A stretch of 64,000 nucleotides of DNA from the NCBI RefSeq assembly GCF_030247185.1, contig NC_080572.1, positions 83,248,935-83,312,934 of the forward strand, given 5' to 3'. This document shows positions 26,601 to 38,427 of this stretch, piece by piece (the first letter of the stretch is position 1; each line of letters begins with the position of its first letter). The translations under genes and the position numbers were made by a program. The stretch is from Malaya genurostris. Lineage: Eukaryota > Arthropoda > Insecta > Diptera > Culicidae. Below the pieces are notes generated by a model. It did no database searches. It saw only the letters and a program-made list of their open reading frames with translations, and was not told the DNA's origin.

Positions 26601-27140
26601 TCGACATAGCACACCGAAAAGTGCACTGGCTCAAATATCTATTAATGTTAATCAAAACGGCCGTTTTATATTTCGAATAACAGTGAAAGATAGAATCGAG
26701 GTGGTAAAGCTAACGCAAATTCGGTGAGAATGAGACCTAAACGTCTAGTTCTGATTAATTGTCAAATTAAACTTAACACACCGGTGGCCGGAGGTGGAGT
26801 CAAAATTGTTGTCGTTGTCGTAGGTTTGTGAAATTCGATTCTGTCATATCGACGGGAGTTCCATTTTAGAGTTTTTGCTCTCTGCTTTCCGAAGCCTCCA
26901 GAATCAGAAACCGAACTTCGATATAATCACAGTGAGTTTATATGGCCATCAACTAACATAATTAATTAATTAATTAACCTACAAATGAAAGTAGTTTTCA
27001 ACAACGTTTGGAATCTTTATCACGTTTTCGTGTCGTCATGGTTTGTAATTACTAGTAATTCAAAAAAAAAGATATACGACCTCTCAGAATTTCGTAATAT
27101 TTAGTGCAATCGTTCTCCATCGAAAAATATTAGGCCCGTA
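23622..27140. other. Unassigned intergenic sequence
   Basis: No supported gene or element. Frames at 24051-24404 and 26223-26612 lack recognisable motifs. Similar phrases (GATATACGAYCTCT ... CATCGAAAAATATT) occur near 25290 and 27070, suggesting an old short repeat. An (ATTA)n run lies near 26958. Confidence 0.3.
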
Positions 27141-27497
27141 TTTTTTTTTCATTTTGCTATTAAGGTGACCATTTCCATTTTAGGATGAATCAAATTGTCG
27201 ATTTTTCGATATTTTGAAAAACTGTCTTTTTTGTTAATTCATAACTTTGTAACCACTGACCAAATTATTTGAATTTTTAAATATGTTGTCTAGACATGTC
27301 AATAGTTTCTAGGATAAATGCGTAGATATGGTAAAGTTGGAGTTTTGTGGTTGTTAACGTCAATTGTGTACGTTTTTGGCGGATTTTGTATAAAGTGATT
27401 TTTTAAGAGCTTGAGAACTTTTTTAAACAATAAAACGCATAAAATTTGCAAAATCTCATCGGTTCTTTATTTTAAACGTTAGATTGGTACATGACAT

Positions 27498-28124
27498 TTA
27501 CTTTTTGAAGATAATTTCATTTAAATGTTGACCGCGGCTGCGTCTTAGGTGGTCCATTCGGAAAGTCCAATTTTGGGCAACTTTTTCGAGCATTTCGGCC
27601 GGAATAGCCCGAATTTCTTCGGAAATGTTGTCTTCCAAAGCTGGAATAGTTACTGGCTTATTTCTGTAGACTTTAGACTTGACGTAGCCCCACAAAAAAT
27701 AGTCTAAAGGCGTCAAATCGCATGATCTTGGTGGCCAACTTACCGGTCCATTTCTTGAGATGAATTGTTCTCCGAAGTTTTCCCTCAAAATGGCCATAGA
27801 ATCGCGAGCTGTGTGGCATGTAGCGCCATCTTGTTGAAACCACATGTCAACCAAGTTCAGTTCTTCCATTTTTGGCAACAAAAAGTTTGTTAGCATCGAA
27901 CGATAGCGATCGCCATTCACTGTAACGTTGCGTCCAACAGCATCTTTGAAAAAATACGGTCCAATGATTCCACCAGCGTACAAACTACACCAAACAGTGC
28001 ATTTTTCGGGATGCATGGGCAGTTCTTGAACGGCTTCTGGTTGCTCTTCACTCCAAATGCGGCAATTTTGCTTATTTACGTAGCCATTCAACCAGAAATG
28101 AGCCTCATCAGTTTTAAACACACT
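27498..28124 (-). pseudogene. Mariner-like transposase, N-terminally truncated (DD36D-like spacing)
   Basis: A 207-residue open frame covers the catalytic domain: TDEAHFWLNGYVNKQNCRIW (first Asp), WCSLYAGGIIGPYFF, WFQQDGATCHTARDS (second Asp), WPPRSCDLTPLDYFLWGYVK (third Asp), and the C-terminal helix ending NEIIFKK. By count, 36 residues separate the second and third Asp, more than the 34 of classical mariner. The HTH DNA-binding half is absent and the frame begins abruptly at a junction near 28125. A possible 3' non-coding tail extends left to about 27150. The catalytic half has no stop, which is unusual among relics here. Confidence 0.75.
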
Positions 28125-28281
28125 TTACCATATGAAAGCATGATAAAATTCAATAGCAACCTATGGGACTATGAAATGTTTTATTTTATGAGTGACATTA
28201 TTTGACACGTACTCATTCACATACATACACACTTAGTCTTTCGGGCCAATTTTCACTAGTCAATTTTTCAAGTGATTGCAT

Positions 28282-29437
28282 TCAGTTCGCATTCACATCT
28301 CATCCAAGTCAGTCGATAAAACAAAACCGCTTACGTTCGGGACAGAAGAAACCAAGTACAGTGTGTAGTGTAGTGAACAATAGAACGATCTCGAAATGAG
28401 TGAACTAAACGAACAAAAGCTACCGCCGACACGAAAGAATACAATTGTTGTTGACTTCAGACAGTGCAAAATTCGACCTTCGATACGAGAACTTGAAGGT
28501 TTGCTTAAGGAGCAAATGCATCTTGACATTAAACGTGTGCATTTACTTCAATGCAATAAGACCAATAATGTTATTTAAATCCAGTTCTATAAAGAGTTGG
28601 ATGCAATTCAATTCGCTAAAGACAATAATAATGTGCACTATGTGGAGCATGAAAATATCAAGTACAACATTCCAGTATATATGGAGGATAGTACTATAGA
28701 AGTGCGTGTGCATGATCTTCCTTCAAGCGTCATCGATCCTTGTATTCGCAAAACTATGTCCCAATACGGAGAGATTCTCTCTATCGGAAAAGAAAAGTGG
28801 AACAATTTTTTCCCCGGTATTCTAAATGGCGTACGTTTGTTACGCATGCGTTTGAGGAGGCCTATACCTTCTTATGTGACATTCGGTCAGGATACAAGAA
28901 TTCCGTGCAAATCACTTGTTACCTATGACAATCAGGTGGCCACATGTCAATATTGCCAAAAAGCTGTTCATTACGGTAAGCCATGTGATAAACCGGACAA
29001 GGAGACAACTATACCAAAGGACAACGGTGCTTCCTTCACACCAACCCCAAGCAACCCCAGTACACCTGTGACAGTAACCAACAACAGTGAAGCATCCCCT
29101 TCAACGTATCCCCTATAGAACAAAGTACACTAGCTGCAATTAACACCTTACCATCTAACCAACCAGCAACTGCAAACAATGTACAAAAGGTGCATCTACA
29201 GCAACTAGTAACTAAATCAACAACAATACCACGGCAATTGATGACGAGTCGAACCACGAACAAACTGCCCTCAATCCTCGCAGGAGGAAAATGGAAGCTC
29301 CTCTCCCCCTAGAAAAAAGGTGACAACGAGATCCAATACAAAGAAATTTTTTTCTAAAAACTCTGCTAAATCGGCCACGTAAAGCTTGTATGCAAATAGG
29401 CCTGAAAAAAATATCTTTTAAATAAAAAAAATTTAAA
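28282..29437 (+). mobile_element. ORF1-only non-LTR-like retroposon, copy 2, with target duplications
   Basis: The 12-bp direct repeat AAGTGATTGCAT lies at 28270-28281 and 29438-29449. The unit begins TCAGTTCGCATTCACATC, an initiator-like start common in insect non-LTR elements. It contains a single coding region and ends with TCGGCCACGTAAAGC, then AAATAAAAAAAATTTAAA. No endonuclease or RT is present between two intact edges, so the 1,156-bp unit moved as it stands. The flanks reconstitute a stretch also found unoccupied at 59115-59150. Confidence 0.75.
28396..29118 (+). pseudogene. ORF1-type RNA-binding protein, in-frame stop and shortened C-terminus
   Basis: Starts at ATG 28396 (MSELNEQKLPPTRKNTIVVD). 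TAA at 28576-28578 interrupts the frame, which then continues to 29118. It shares with copy 1 the blocks EVRVHDLPSS, MSQYGEILSIGKEKW and FFPGILNGVRLLRM, and the zinc knuckle CQYCQKAVHYGKPC. The usual Ser/Thr/Asn-rich tail is cut short by a frame change: homologous tail sequence continues in another frame to about 29350. Divergence between the two copies is substantial, so they are not recent duplicates. Confidence 0.65.
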
Positions 29438-29819
29438 AAGTGATTGCATAAATTTTTTATATGAGAGAGTCAATAAGTGTACTTTTATAGAAAAGCATCG
29501 ATATCATTATTTTGTGATTTTGTGTTTTTTTCATAAATTCCTTTATTTCACAGGTAATATACATAAGTTTTTCTTAGCCGTGGCATCCACAAGACATAGT
29601 ACTTTAAACCATAAAATATCATATAAGTTTGTTGGTATTCATTAGTTAATCTAAACACTGTTTTTATCAAGCGATTTACTATTATAAATTACATTAAATA
29701 AGATACATTTATTTTGTACATGATCTTATAACTATTTCAGGTTTGGTTGAATCAGTTCATCACTTTTATTCAATATAATATAGCTGGCTATTGGTTGAAA
29801 TCATGTAAAAGAAAGGAGT

Positions 29820-31478
29820 CTAACATACAATAAAATTTAAATTGGTACTCCAATGGACTTAATGACATGATAAATAAGTTTCATGAAAGGAAGGTTACAC
29901 CTAGCAAGAATGTCGCGTACTGGGACATTGGATAGTCTACCTTGAGTACGCAAGGAATTTATTAGTTGAGATCTGACATCACGATACTCCACGCATGTCC
30001 AAACGACATGATTGATATTGCGATAACCTACGCCACAAGCACAAGGATTAGTCTCCAATTCGAAGGAGATGTGCATCTAACGTATAGTGATTGGACATGA
30101 GTCTGGACATCACACGAATGAAATCCCTACTCACATCCAGTCCCCTGAACCATGCCTTTGTCGATATTTTAGGAATAATTGAGTGCACCACCGACCCAGA
30201 TCATATTTATCCCAAGAAGCTTGCCAGCTGGCAAGTGTTGATAGCAATCGGTTTCTCATAAATTTCACCCTCAATAGCACCACATTTGGCTAAAGTATCG
30301 GCTCTCTCATTGCCTGGAATGGAGCAATGAGTCGGGACCCAGACTATAGTGACTTGATAATTGACTTATACAATATGTCGTTCCGGTATTGTTTTATTTT
30401 GCCCAAGAAAAACGGTTCATTTTTGCCAGAAACATTTGGGCGAATGGCTTCAATTGCACTCAGACTATCTGTGAAGAGAAAATAATGGTTTGGAGATAGT
30501 GTGACGATTACACTCAAACTATAGTGAACTGCTGCTAACTATATAAACAGATACAGGTTCTTGAAGCCTAAATGAAGCCGAAACGTTATTGTTGAATATA
30601 CCAAACCCAGTAGCCTCTTCAATTCGTGATCCGTCCGTGTAAAATATTTTCTCAGAGTCAATATACCTGAACTTACATGTAAATATTTTTGGGATTTCCA
30701 TCGAGCGTAGTTGTTCCGGGATGTATCGAAAAATAACGTTGAGTCAGGAACATTTAGGAGGCCATGAATCTTGTTTGAGATTGAAGCTCAACTAGCCTTT
30801 CGAAGTTATCAATAACCAGGGGATTTAGTACCTCACATCTTATTAGCAGTCGTGATGAAAGCTTCCAAAAGCGATCTTTCAATGGAAGAACTCCTGCCAG
30901 AACATCAAAACTCATTGTATGTGTCGAATGCATGCACCCTAAAGCAATTCGCAAACAACGATACTGTATTCGCTGATAATATGGGATTTTGCAGCGGACC
31001 GAAAACAAATGCATCCATATTCCATCACTGAAAGTGTCGTTGTCTAATACAATTTTATTACATCTTCCTGGTGAGCACCCCATCAAGATCCTATTATTGT
31101 TCGAAGAAAATTTACTCTTTGTTGGCCTTTTATTATCAGATACCTAATGTGTCCTCCCCACGTGCATTTGGAATCAAACCACACCCCGAAGTATTTGAAA
31201 GCCAAAACCTGCGCGATAATTCTTTCCATCATATGAAGCTGCGCGGGATCATACTTTTTTGAAAAGACGACCAGCTCTCTTTCCTCCGTAGAGAAATCGA
31301 TACCCAAATGAACAGCCCAAACGGACAATTTATCTAAGGTATCTTGCAATGGTTTTTGCAGATCAATAGCTTTGGGTCCAGTAACTGAAACCACACCATC
31401 ATCTGCCAATTGTCTTAGTGTGCATGGGGTTACTAGACAGCTGTCAATGTCATTCACGTAAAAATTTGTTATAGTACC
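29820..31478 (-). pseudogene. Degraded 5'-truncated I-clade ORF2
   Basis: Scattered minus-strand frames align to the I-clade ORF2 at 15114. The RT end is TLRQLADDGVVSVTGPKA and FSTEERELVVFSKK. The thumb part is YRCLRIALGCMHSTHTMS. RNase H is represented by FYTDGSRIEEATGFGIF, and the C-terminal cluster by CACGVGYRNINHVVWTC. Similarity begins in the RT palm near 31475, so everything 5' is absent. Multiple frameshifts are present. It is clearly older and more diverged than the 14.5-20.6 kb copy. Confidence 0.7.
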
Positions 31479-32050
31479 TACAAAGTACATAAAAGATTTA
31501 CAAATTCACATATTTTTCATCTGAAAAATATAGATTTATATGTGTCAACCCTGCACGCTATACGAAATTGAACAAAGCACGCTGCAAACGGAGCAACGCC
31601 GCACGTACCGACGCGTACTAGTTTTGCATCATTATTTCGAAAGACGATTTGAATGATTTGACACACATCGCCCTATAATTTCGGAACCAGAAGTCGGATC
31701 TGGATGAAATTGCACAGTATCTTTCAAGACAATGAGAGTTTTAATTCAAATTATGATTTGTAAAAACCGGTTTAACCGTTGCTGAGGAATCGCAATGAGT
31801 TCCATTTTTGAAGCTTTTCTGCACTATTATCGGAGCTTTCGGAAGCGGAAACCGGAAACTAGTAATCCAAAAGTAGTGTTATATATTTACTAATTAATAA
31901 GATCTGTCACCTAGATGAATTTATCATTAAGTTTTATAAAAAATGTGCTCCTCGTGTCGCCATCACTTGTAAAAAACTCATGGAATTGAAAATTTTTACT
32001 AATCGCACTGTAATACCGGAACCGGAAATCGGATCAGGATTAGTTTTTCG

Positions 32051-32866
32051 ATTATTGTGACACGTAACCTTGAGAAGATGATGGAAGCCTACATCGGACT
32101 GAAAGCTGAAGCTAGGCGTATCGGACTGGCCATAAATGCGTCGAAAACAAAATGCATGAGAGTAAGAGGCTCTAGAGAAGAAACACTACGCCTCCCACCA
32201 CGAATATTGATAGACGGTGACGATATCGAGGTGGTTGACAAGTTCGTGTATTTGGGCTCACTGGTGACCGCCGATAATGACACAAGCAGAGAAATTCCGA
32301 GATGTATTTTGCGAGGGAATCGTGCGTACTTTGGACTCAGAAAAACCCTCCGATTGAGAAAAGTACGCCACCGCACGAAATTGACCATCTACAAAACGCT
32401 CATTATACCGGTTGTTCTCTATGGCCACGAGACCTGGACTATACTGGCAGAGGAACAACGCGCCCTCAGTGTTTTCGAAAGAAAGGTACTGAGGACCATC
32501 TATGGCGGAGTGCAGATGGAAGACGGAACGTGGAGACGGCGTATGAATCACGAATTGCAACAGCTGCTAGGAGAACCACCTATCGTACGGACAGCTAAAA
32601 TCGGACGTCTACGGTGGGCTGGGTATGTCATAAGGATGTCGGACGACAGCCCAGTGAAAATGGTTCTTGAATCTAATCCGACTGGTACAAGAAGAAGAGG
32701 AGCGCAGCGAGCAAGGTGGATCGATCAAGTGGAGGGTGATCTCAGAAGCATCCGTGCCTTGAGTGACTGGCGACGAGCAGCCATGGACCGAGTTTTGTGG
32801 AGACGTATCCTTGATACAGCAAAGGACACCCCATGCCTATAGCTGTTAGGTAAGGTAAGGTAAGAT
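32051..32866 (+). mobile_element. 5'-truncated RTE-clade retrotransposon fragment
   Basis: The 12-bp target duplication ATTAGTTTTTCG lies at 32039-32050 and 32867-32878. The insert ends in short GGTAA tandem repeats, typical of RTE 3' ends, instead of poly-A. At 816 bp it holds only the distal part of the single ORF. Confidence 0.8.
32057..32842 (+). CDS. RTE-clade ORF C-terminal portion (RT thumb and tail)
   Basis: A 261-residue open frame with no stops. It starts within the RT domain just downstream of the catalytic palm (GLAINASKTKCMRVR, then DKFVYLGSLVTADND). It continues through RNRAYFGL-like, VLYGHETWTILAEEQRALSVFERKVLR, WRRRMNHELQQLLGEP and RLRWAGYVIRM, and ends in a basic tail. These blocks are characteristic of RTE-type polymerases. 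In Aedes the known RTE element is JAM1, and assignment to it is inference. There is no native start codon, since the copy is 5' truncated by incomplete reverse transcription. Confidence 0.7.
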   Translation: MTRNLEKMMEAYIGLKAEARRIGLAINASKTKCMRVRGSREETLRLPPRILIDGDDIEVVDKFVYLGSLVTADNDTSREIPRCILRGNRAYFGLRKTLRLRKVRHRTKLTIYKTLIIPVVLYGHETWTILAEEQRALSVFERKVLRTIYGGVQMEDGTWRRRMNHELQQLLGEPPIVRTAKIGRLRWAGYVIRMSDDSPVKMVLESNPTGTRRRGAQRARWIDQVEGDLRSIRALSDWRRAAMDRVLWRRILDTAKDTPCL

Positions 32867-33296
32867 ATTAGTTTTTCGTGGACTCTTTAAAATATTTCAA
32901 GACCTTTTATTTGTTTCTTAATTTGTGAAATTCTGTTAAGAAATTTTCGAGAAAATTGAGTACGCATATTTTCATAAATTTGCACATGTATCCTTGTAAT
33001 TCCGAATTTTGTTTCCTTCTTTTGGTGCATATCATCCTGTAATTCCGGAACCGGAAGTTGGATCTGGATAAAATTTATTAGCATTCATTTGAAACCGAGA
33101 TTGATAAAATCGGCTCAGCCATCTTTGAGAAATTTGAGTGACATTATTTGTAACATACATACATACACACACAGACATTTTGTGATATCGACGAACTAAG
33201 TCGAATGGTATCTGATACTCGGCCCTCCGAGCATCGGTTGTAAAGTCGGTTTTCACAGCGATTGCATATCATTTCTATATGAGAAAGGCAAAACGT

Positions 33297-35730
33297 GCAA
33301 AATACTAAAAAAAACAATAATCACTTTGCTCCTAGGTGGGCACCAATTTTCCCAAACTTAGATTCAAACAAAAGGTCTTAAGATGCTATAAAAAGTCAGA
33401 TTCTTTGATTCCGAAATTACAGGATGGTTTTAGCATAGGCTCCAATTCACTTTAATCCGGGTCTGAGCTCCGTTTCCTGAGATATATTCTGATATAAGTT
33501 TTGCTAAGGCTACGTCATTCAAAGTGATGACGTTCAAAACAGATGAAATCCCTTAGACTTGGAACAGAACTATTCCAATATTAATTGACAGTCATATAAA
33601 CTCGATACCTCGGCTAGTCTCGATCCCGGTTTTAACCCGTAACTAGAAGCGACGATGAAAAACACGCAGAACCAAATATTAAACTGGATTGAAAACTAAA
33701 CAAACTCATTTCCTTCCGATCGAACCGGAAGAAACAATCGAAATCTTCAAATATGACAATAAATCTTCAAATATTGACGATTTCAAATATTGACGATTTC
33801 CCAGAAAAGGTTTAACAGTGTTTCATAAACTTTCACTTAAATCCAAGGCCTTCTGGTTATACTAGACCACAGCTGACTCACCGTCCGGTCTCGAAACTCT
33901 CTACTCAAGAAATTATTCATTCAAGGGATATTTTACTTGATATTTCAACCAAAATTTTCTGTCTATTCTATGAGAAACAGATCAAGATGAAGCTAAATGA
34001 TTTGAACAGCAAAAATCAATATTTATAAATACTATCCATGGAACTACTTTTTGTCATATGAGTTACTGTGGCAATTAAAAAAAATCATATTCGAGAAAGT
34101 GACCTGATGAGAGGATGGGACTTTGCGCACATATATTCAACTGTATACGGTCAAGTTCTAACTACATCATCTTCTTCATCAATTCTCGACTCGATGTTCC
34201 TACCTGGAATGAAGACTATGAGCAGGTTATCTCGACGAATATCATTTCACCGGAAGCCGTCTCGGCAATGTTTAAACTTGATCCCCATGAGTGAAAGACA
34301 GAATATAATTCAACATCCGACCATGCTTATATGAGTCAGAAGGGTTTCCCCTATCTGGAAATTTAAAATGGAATTGTATACCACGATATCTAAATCTACT
34401 TGACTAATACAATACCTTGCAATATGGTAGGACATGTAATTTTTTTTCCGACTGACCGGCATTTCGTGGAAAACAGCTCGAAAAATGACTACCATTTCAA
34501 ACAGAGAACAGTCGTTCTGAAAACCTCAAGCGTCTACTCAATAGCAAAATGAGTATCCATTTGGCAACTGAATTAATTTCCTGTTTAAAACAACAGAAGC
34601 TTTCAGGCCTATTATAACTCTATCGGCACAATTCACTCTTTCCTATCTACACTACTACTCACAATACATACTCAGAATGTTTTTGGCTTGGTGTTGAAGA
34701 TTCTTCGAAGTGAGCATCATTGTATTGGCTAAGAAAATCAGCTTGTTTTCATCAAAAACCTAAATAACACTTCCGGTGGCTAGTAGCAGACAATCATCGG
34801 ATTCAGTGGCCCGTACATCCCATTGAGCAAGCAATCCCATCCCATTGAGAAAGCAGCCTCCTCTCGCACAATACATAACAATTTTCGTCTACTCTCCATT
34901 CAACCGAATATGCTCACGAGATGGCGCGCTGCTAATAGCGTACTTGCTGCGATAAAAAAAACATCTCGAACCTAAGGAAGAGAGAGTACGAACAGGAAAG
35001 AAAAGATGCTGAACCGCAACGGAAAATCGGTCTAGGGTCGCATTATCTTCAAGTAGCATCATATGTTATGTCATAAAAACCAACGAGGAAGCCGAGAACG
35101 GTTACCTAGCCGGCGCCCGTTGGAGAACGATAAGATCTGATTCAGGTTGTTTGTGTCTTATTTTCACGAGATTGCAAAAGTGATATTAATGCAACTTGAA
35201 AGATAATTAAGTAGCACATCGAACGGTATTTGGAGCACACCACGAAGAAGTTTCGATTCGAATACAGCATTCAAGACAAAGATGCTTGCTAGTGCGTAAG
35301 ATCCTGTCACTGCCAATGGGACAACTCCGAAAGGAACGTGAATAACGGCTTAATCTTCAGAGGTGCAGAAGCCTTCACTGAATAGTGACAATGTGTCAAC
35401 GCTTTCAGCGCTCTTAGTTCGTTTCATTCACGTCTCTCGAAATCCTACCGATAGCTACCATGACAGAACAATGACGTGTCTGAAAGGATATATTCTTGTT
35501 CTATTCTAAGAACAATCCCATCCCGCTGGAGTCATGTCCAAGTCACTCCAAGAAAGTTTTATTCTTGAGTTAGAATAAGAAATCAACTCTTTCTCGGGAT
35601 TGTTTCAATGAAATAAAACAGTTGAGCAGTTAAAACAAAGGTTCTCGATTGCACCTAAGAAAAAATATAATTGAAGTTTCATTCCGTTTAGGTAAACCTG
35701 AATAAAAAAAAAATTCTTTATGTACCGCTT
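33297..35730. other. Unassigned intergenic sequence
   Basis: No ends or domains recognised. A short coding-like stretch near 34195-34295 (VPTWNEDYEQVIS...) is closed by stops and has no supporting context. Confidence 0.3.
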
Positions 35731-35736
35731 CATCGC

Positions 35737-36060
35737 TCAGGCAGTCTGAATGACGTTTCCAGTCCTTTTTCGAATCCGCTTTCTAATTGCCCCATGTTTT
35801 TTAATATGATGAATGTTTGAGCAATTGAGTGGATTAAGGTCCTTTTCGATTGACTCGACGACTAATAGCCAAATCTTACCAAAACAACATTTGCTCCGAC
35901 CTGGGAAGATTCTTAGTGTCATTCCATGCAATGATTCTGTATGGTTTGAATCGGCTGCGAAGTCACAAAAAGCCAAATTCCACAAAAGAAATGTAATGCC
36001 AAGACTTTTTGCCGGAATTCTTATGTGCTTTGAAGAAAATAGAATGTGTTTTTTAGACAT
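35737..36060 (-). pseudogene. DD37E transposase relic
   Basis: Blocks resembling the other DD37E copies in order are KKHILFSSKHIR, FLLWNLAFCDFAADS (for FWPDLASCHYA, with Asp replaced by Asn) and EKDLNPLNCSNIHHIKKHGA (for KDMNPPNCPQLRPIEEFWA). The final Glu is also lost. An extra segment lies between the second and third sites. It is strongly decayed and terminal repeats were not located. Confidence 0.5.
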
Positions 36061-37586
36061 ATTTCCTTATAGATTTGGATCTCATAAACTTTTTTGTTAC
36101 TATCTTTGAGATAATTTGTCCGCAACTGTAAATCCCTATCCAAATCGGAATTCTTCTGGCCAACTTGCCAGTGGAACAAACGATTCTCGAGTAAAGTCTA
36201 ACATCAAAATGAGAACAAATTGAAATCTGATTATGATAGCAACATCAGATTGAAATCCTAATATGATTTCGACTCATCAAATTTTCAATTGATATCACAT
36301 TACGTTATCATTTTGCTGTTTAAAGGCAAAAGTTTTGTGAAACTCAAAAAATGAAAATATTATAATCAACAACTTAGTGAATCCATTGAAATAGAGCAAA
36401 TATCAAATGGCAACACAAGAATACAAAGGTAAGTTTCAATGGAAGAATTATTCCTTCAATCCTATGTTGCCTTATATGACATCCTGCCGAGATCCTGCTG
36501 TTGACCGCAACCATAACCTCGAAGAAACGATTTTCTCAAATTTTTTTCTACTTTTACGCAAATAATGCTCCTTCTTTTTAACAACGAGAATATTGGTGTC
36601 AAACCACACGTCTGGGAGGCATTAGATAAATTGGCGATCATCGGTACCACGTTTATCTGAAGCAGGTCAATCTGACTAGTGGCTTTGACATTCCCATCTC
36701 GCTGATTGTCTGCCGTAGAAGGAGCTTATTTCAGAATTTGATATGAGGAATATATTTGACGTCATCGATTTCCTTCTAGATACGTTAAGTATCCGATCCT
36801 GTAACAATTTTTGCGTTCAGTTTAAAAAAAAATGTTTCGATATTTGTAATCATACGACGTCGCGAAGTTCATTCCAAAGTTTTTACACCATTATAAAATA
36901 ATCTGCTCGCCAAACCCGTTCTGAAAATACCCATAACTTCATATCCAACAGTATTAAAAAATTCATTGTTTACGAAGTTCGAACATCGAACATTGAATGT
37001 CTCAGATTTCTGAACCTAGAGCTAACTCTTAATAAAACTTTAGTGGCTTAGAGGAGCCACCAAGAAAATATAGGTTTAATTTGTATATTCCTAAGTAGTC
37101 CACAAACTGTGTTGAAGACACTCTTCAAAACAATTCTCATTCCTAGTTATAAATGCTTAGAACTTCATATAATCACTAACGCTAGATACTATAAGAAGTA
37201 TTTTATCAATCATCTAATAGATCTTGGAACTTTCAAACAGGGACTTACTCTGTACTTTCAAGTTGCCAAAAGTTTCACGCGTATTTTTTAGCAGCGAAAA
37301 AGTTTACGCAAAACTTGCTCTGTACCTTCAATTTTCCTAAATTGCCTGTACTCCGCAGCGAATCGCAAAGATTTCTTCTTGAAATACGATACAGGAAACA
37401 CACAGCGAATATGATGACTCTATTCTCATTTCACGGCATTAGACACCAGCATCGGTTCGACCATCCAGCAAAGAACTGTCAGTGTAACAAGTACTGTATT
37501 ATTCAAGTTATCGATCCTACCAAACACATAATCGCTCTTCACGATGGGTAAATGTTACATTAAATATTTTTGAATAGGTTCTCTTC
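36061..37586. other. Unassigned intergenic sequence
   Basis: No gene or element supported. All frames are short and without motifs. Confidence 0.3.
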
Positions 37587-37720
37587 CAGGGCTGACATTA
37601 TGAATCTCGAATCGAGTTGCTCGGAACGATTATTTTTGAAGTCGATTCGACTGAACTGAGGCATTACGTATCGCTTTCGACCTCGTGATCGAGATCCTAA
37701 CAATGTGGTACTAGATTTCG
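37587..37720 (+). repeat. TCGA-rich terminal-repeat-like end, left
   Basis: Begins CAGGGCTGACATTATGAATC and contains repeated TCGA words (CTCGAATCGAG, AGTCGATTCGACTGAA). It is inverse to 48740-48962, whose outer 16 bases, reversed, read CTGGGGTGGCATTATG (13 of 16 identical). The CAGNGNTG start is hAT-like, but the flanking 8-mers do not match. Confidence 0.4.
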
Positions 37721-37746
37721 AATGACGCTGCTCGAACTGTCATAAC

Positions 37747-38419
37747 CAGAGATGCCATTTATACAGATTTGTCTGTATTATACAGATTTTTACATGCGCA
37801 TACAGATTCAATACAGAGTACAGATTTCTTAAATTTAATACAGATTTATACAGATTTCACCAAAAGTATTAAGGAAAAAAATTAAACTATCTATTAGTAT
37901 TTGAGCTATCTATTAGTATTTGATTGCAATGACGAGATAAACGTTTAGGAATCAACGTACAAATCACTTTTTAAAATATATATTTTTTGTGTAGATATTT
38001 AATGAAGAACACTGAAATTCATTTATATTAAAATTTGTAACTAAATTGAACTTAAAAGTTAAACAACTCTTGGCATCATGAAACCCTATTGCCAGACTGA
38101 CAGTTGTATTACCTGACTTGATGTTGCATATTGGGTTTTGGAAATCCATCTCAACTTATGAAGTGAACATTTTCAAATTAGACAAGTATATGGCACCATA
38201 ATTCAATTGTTGTTGATAGGAAAAAACTATAAAATTTCGTCGATGAATATAATATAAGATATGAAATTTAATCTACCACTCTATAACCATAATCTATTGG
38301 AATAACAACTTTTGACATAATTGTATTGTAGAAATTTCATTTTATTAGCGAATACAGATAAATACAGATATTTTATACGAATCAATACAGATTTTCTATG
38401 AAAATATCTGGCATCTCTG
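37747..38419 (+). mobile_element. Non-autonomous hAT-like element, 673 bp
   Basis: Terminal inverted repeats CAGAGATGCCA / TGGCATCTCTG lie inside a perfect 8-bp target duplication GTCATAAC at 37739-37746 and 38420-38427. Multiple TACAGATTT words occur at both ends, a subterminal repeat arrangement common in hAT elements. There is no transposase frame. It shares both ends with the copy at 40625-46312. Confidence 0.85.
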
Positions 38420-38427
38420 GTCATAAC

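Larger units (their letters stand above)
31480..33296. repeat. CCGGAACCGGAAG repeat family copy, hosting an RTE insertion
   Basis: Shares many phrases with 51553-52850 in inverse orientation (AACCCTGCACGCTATACGAAA, split as AACCCTGCACGC and TATACGAAA; AATTTCGGAACCAGAAGTCG; GGAAGCGGAAACCGG). The right edge ends TCTATATGAGAAAGGCAAAA. The family is anonymous and non-coding. Confidence 0.55.

Noticed and set aside
26223..26612. 129-codon minus frame
   Set aside because: No recognisable domain; overlapping frames on both strands are similar in length, as expected by chance.
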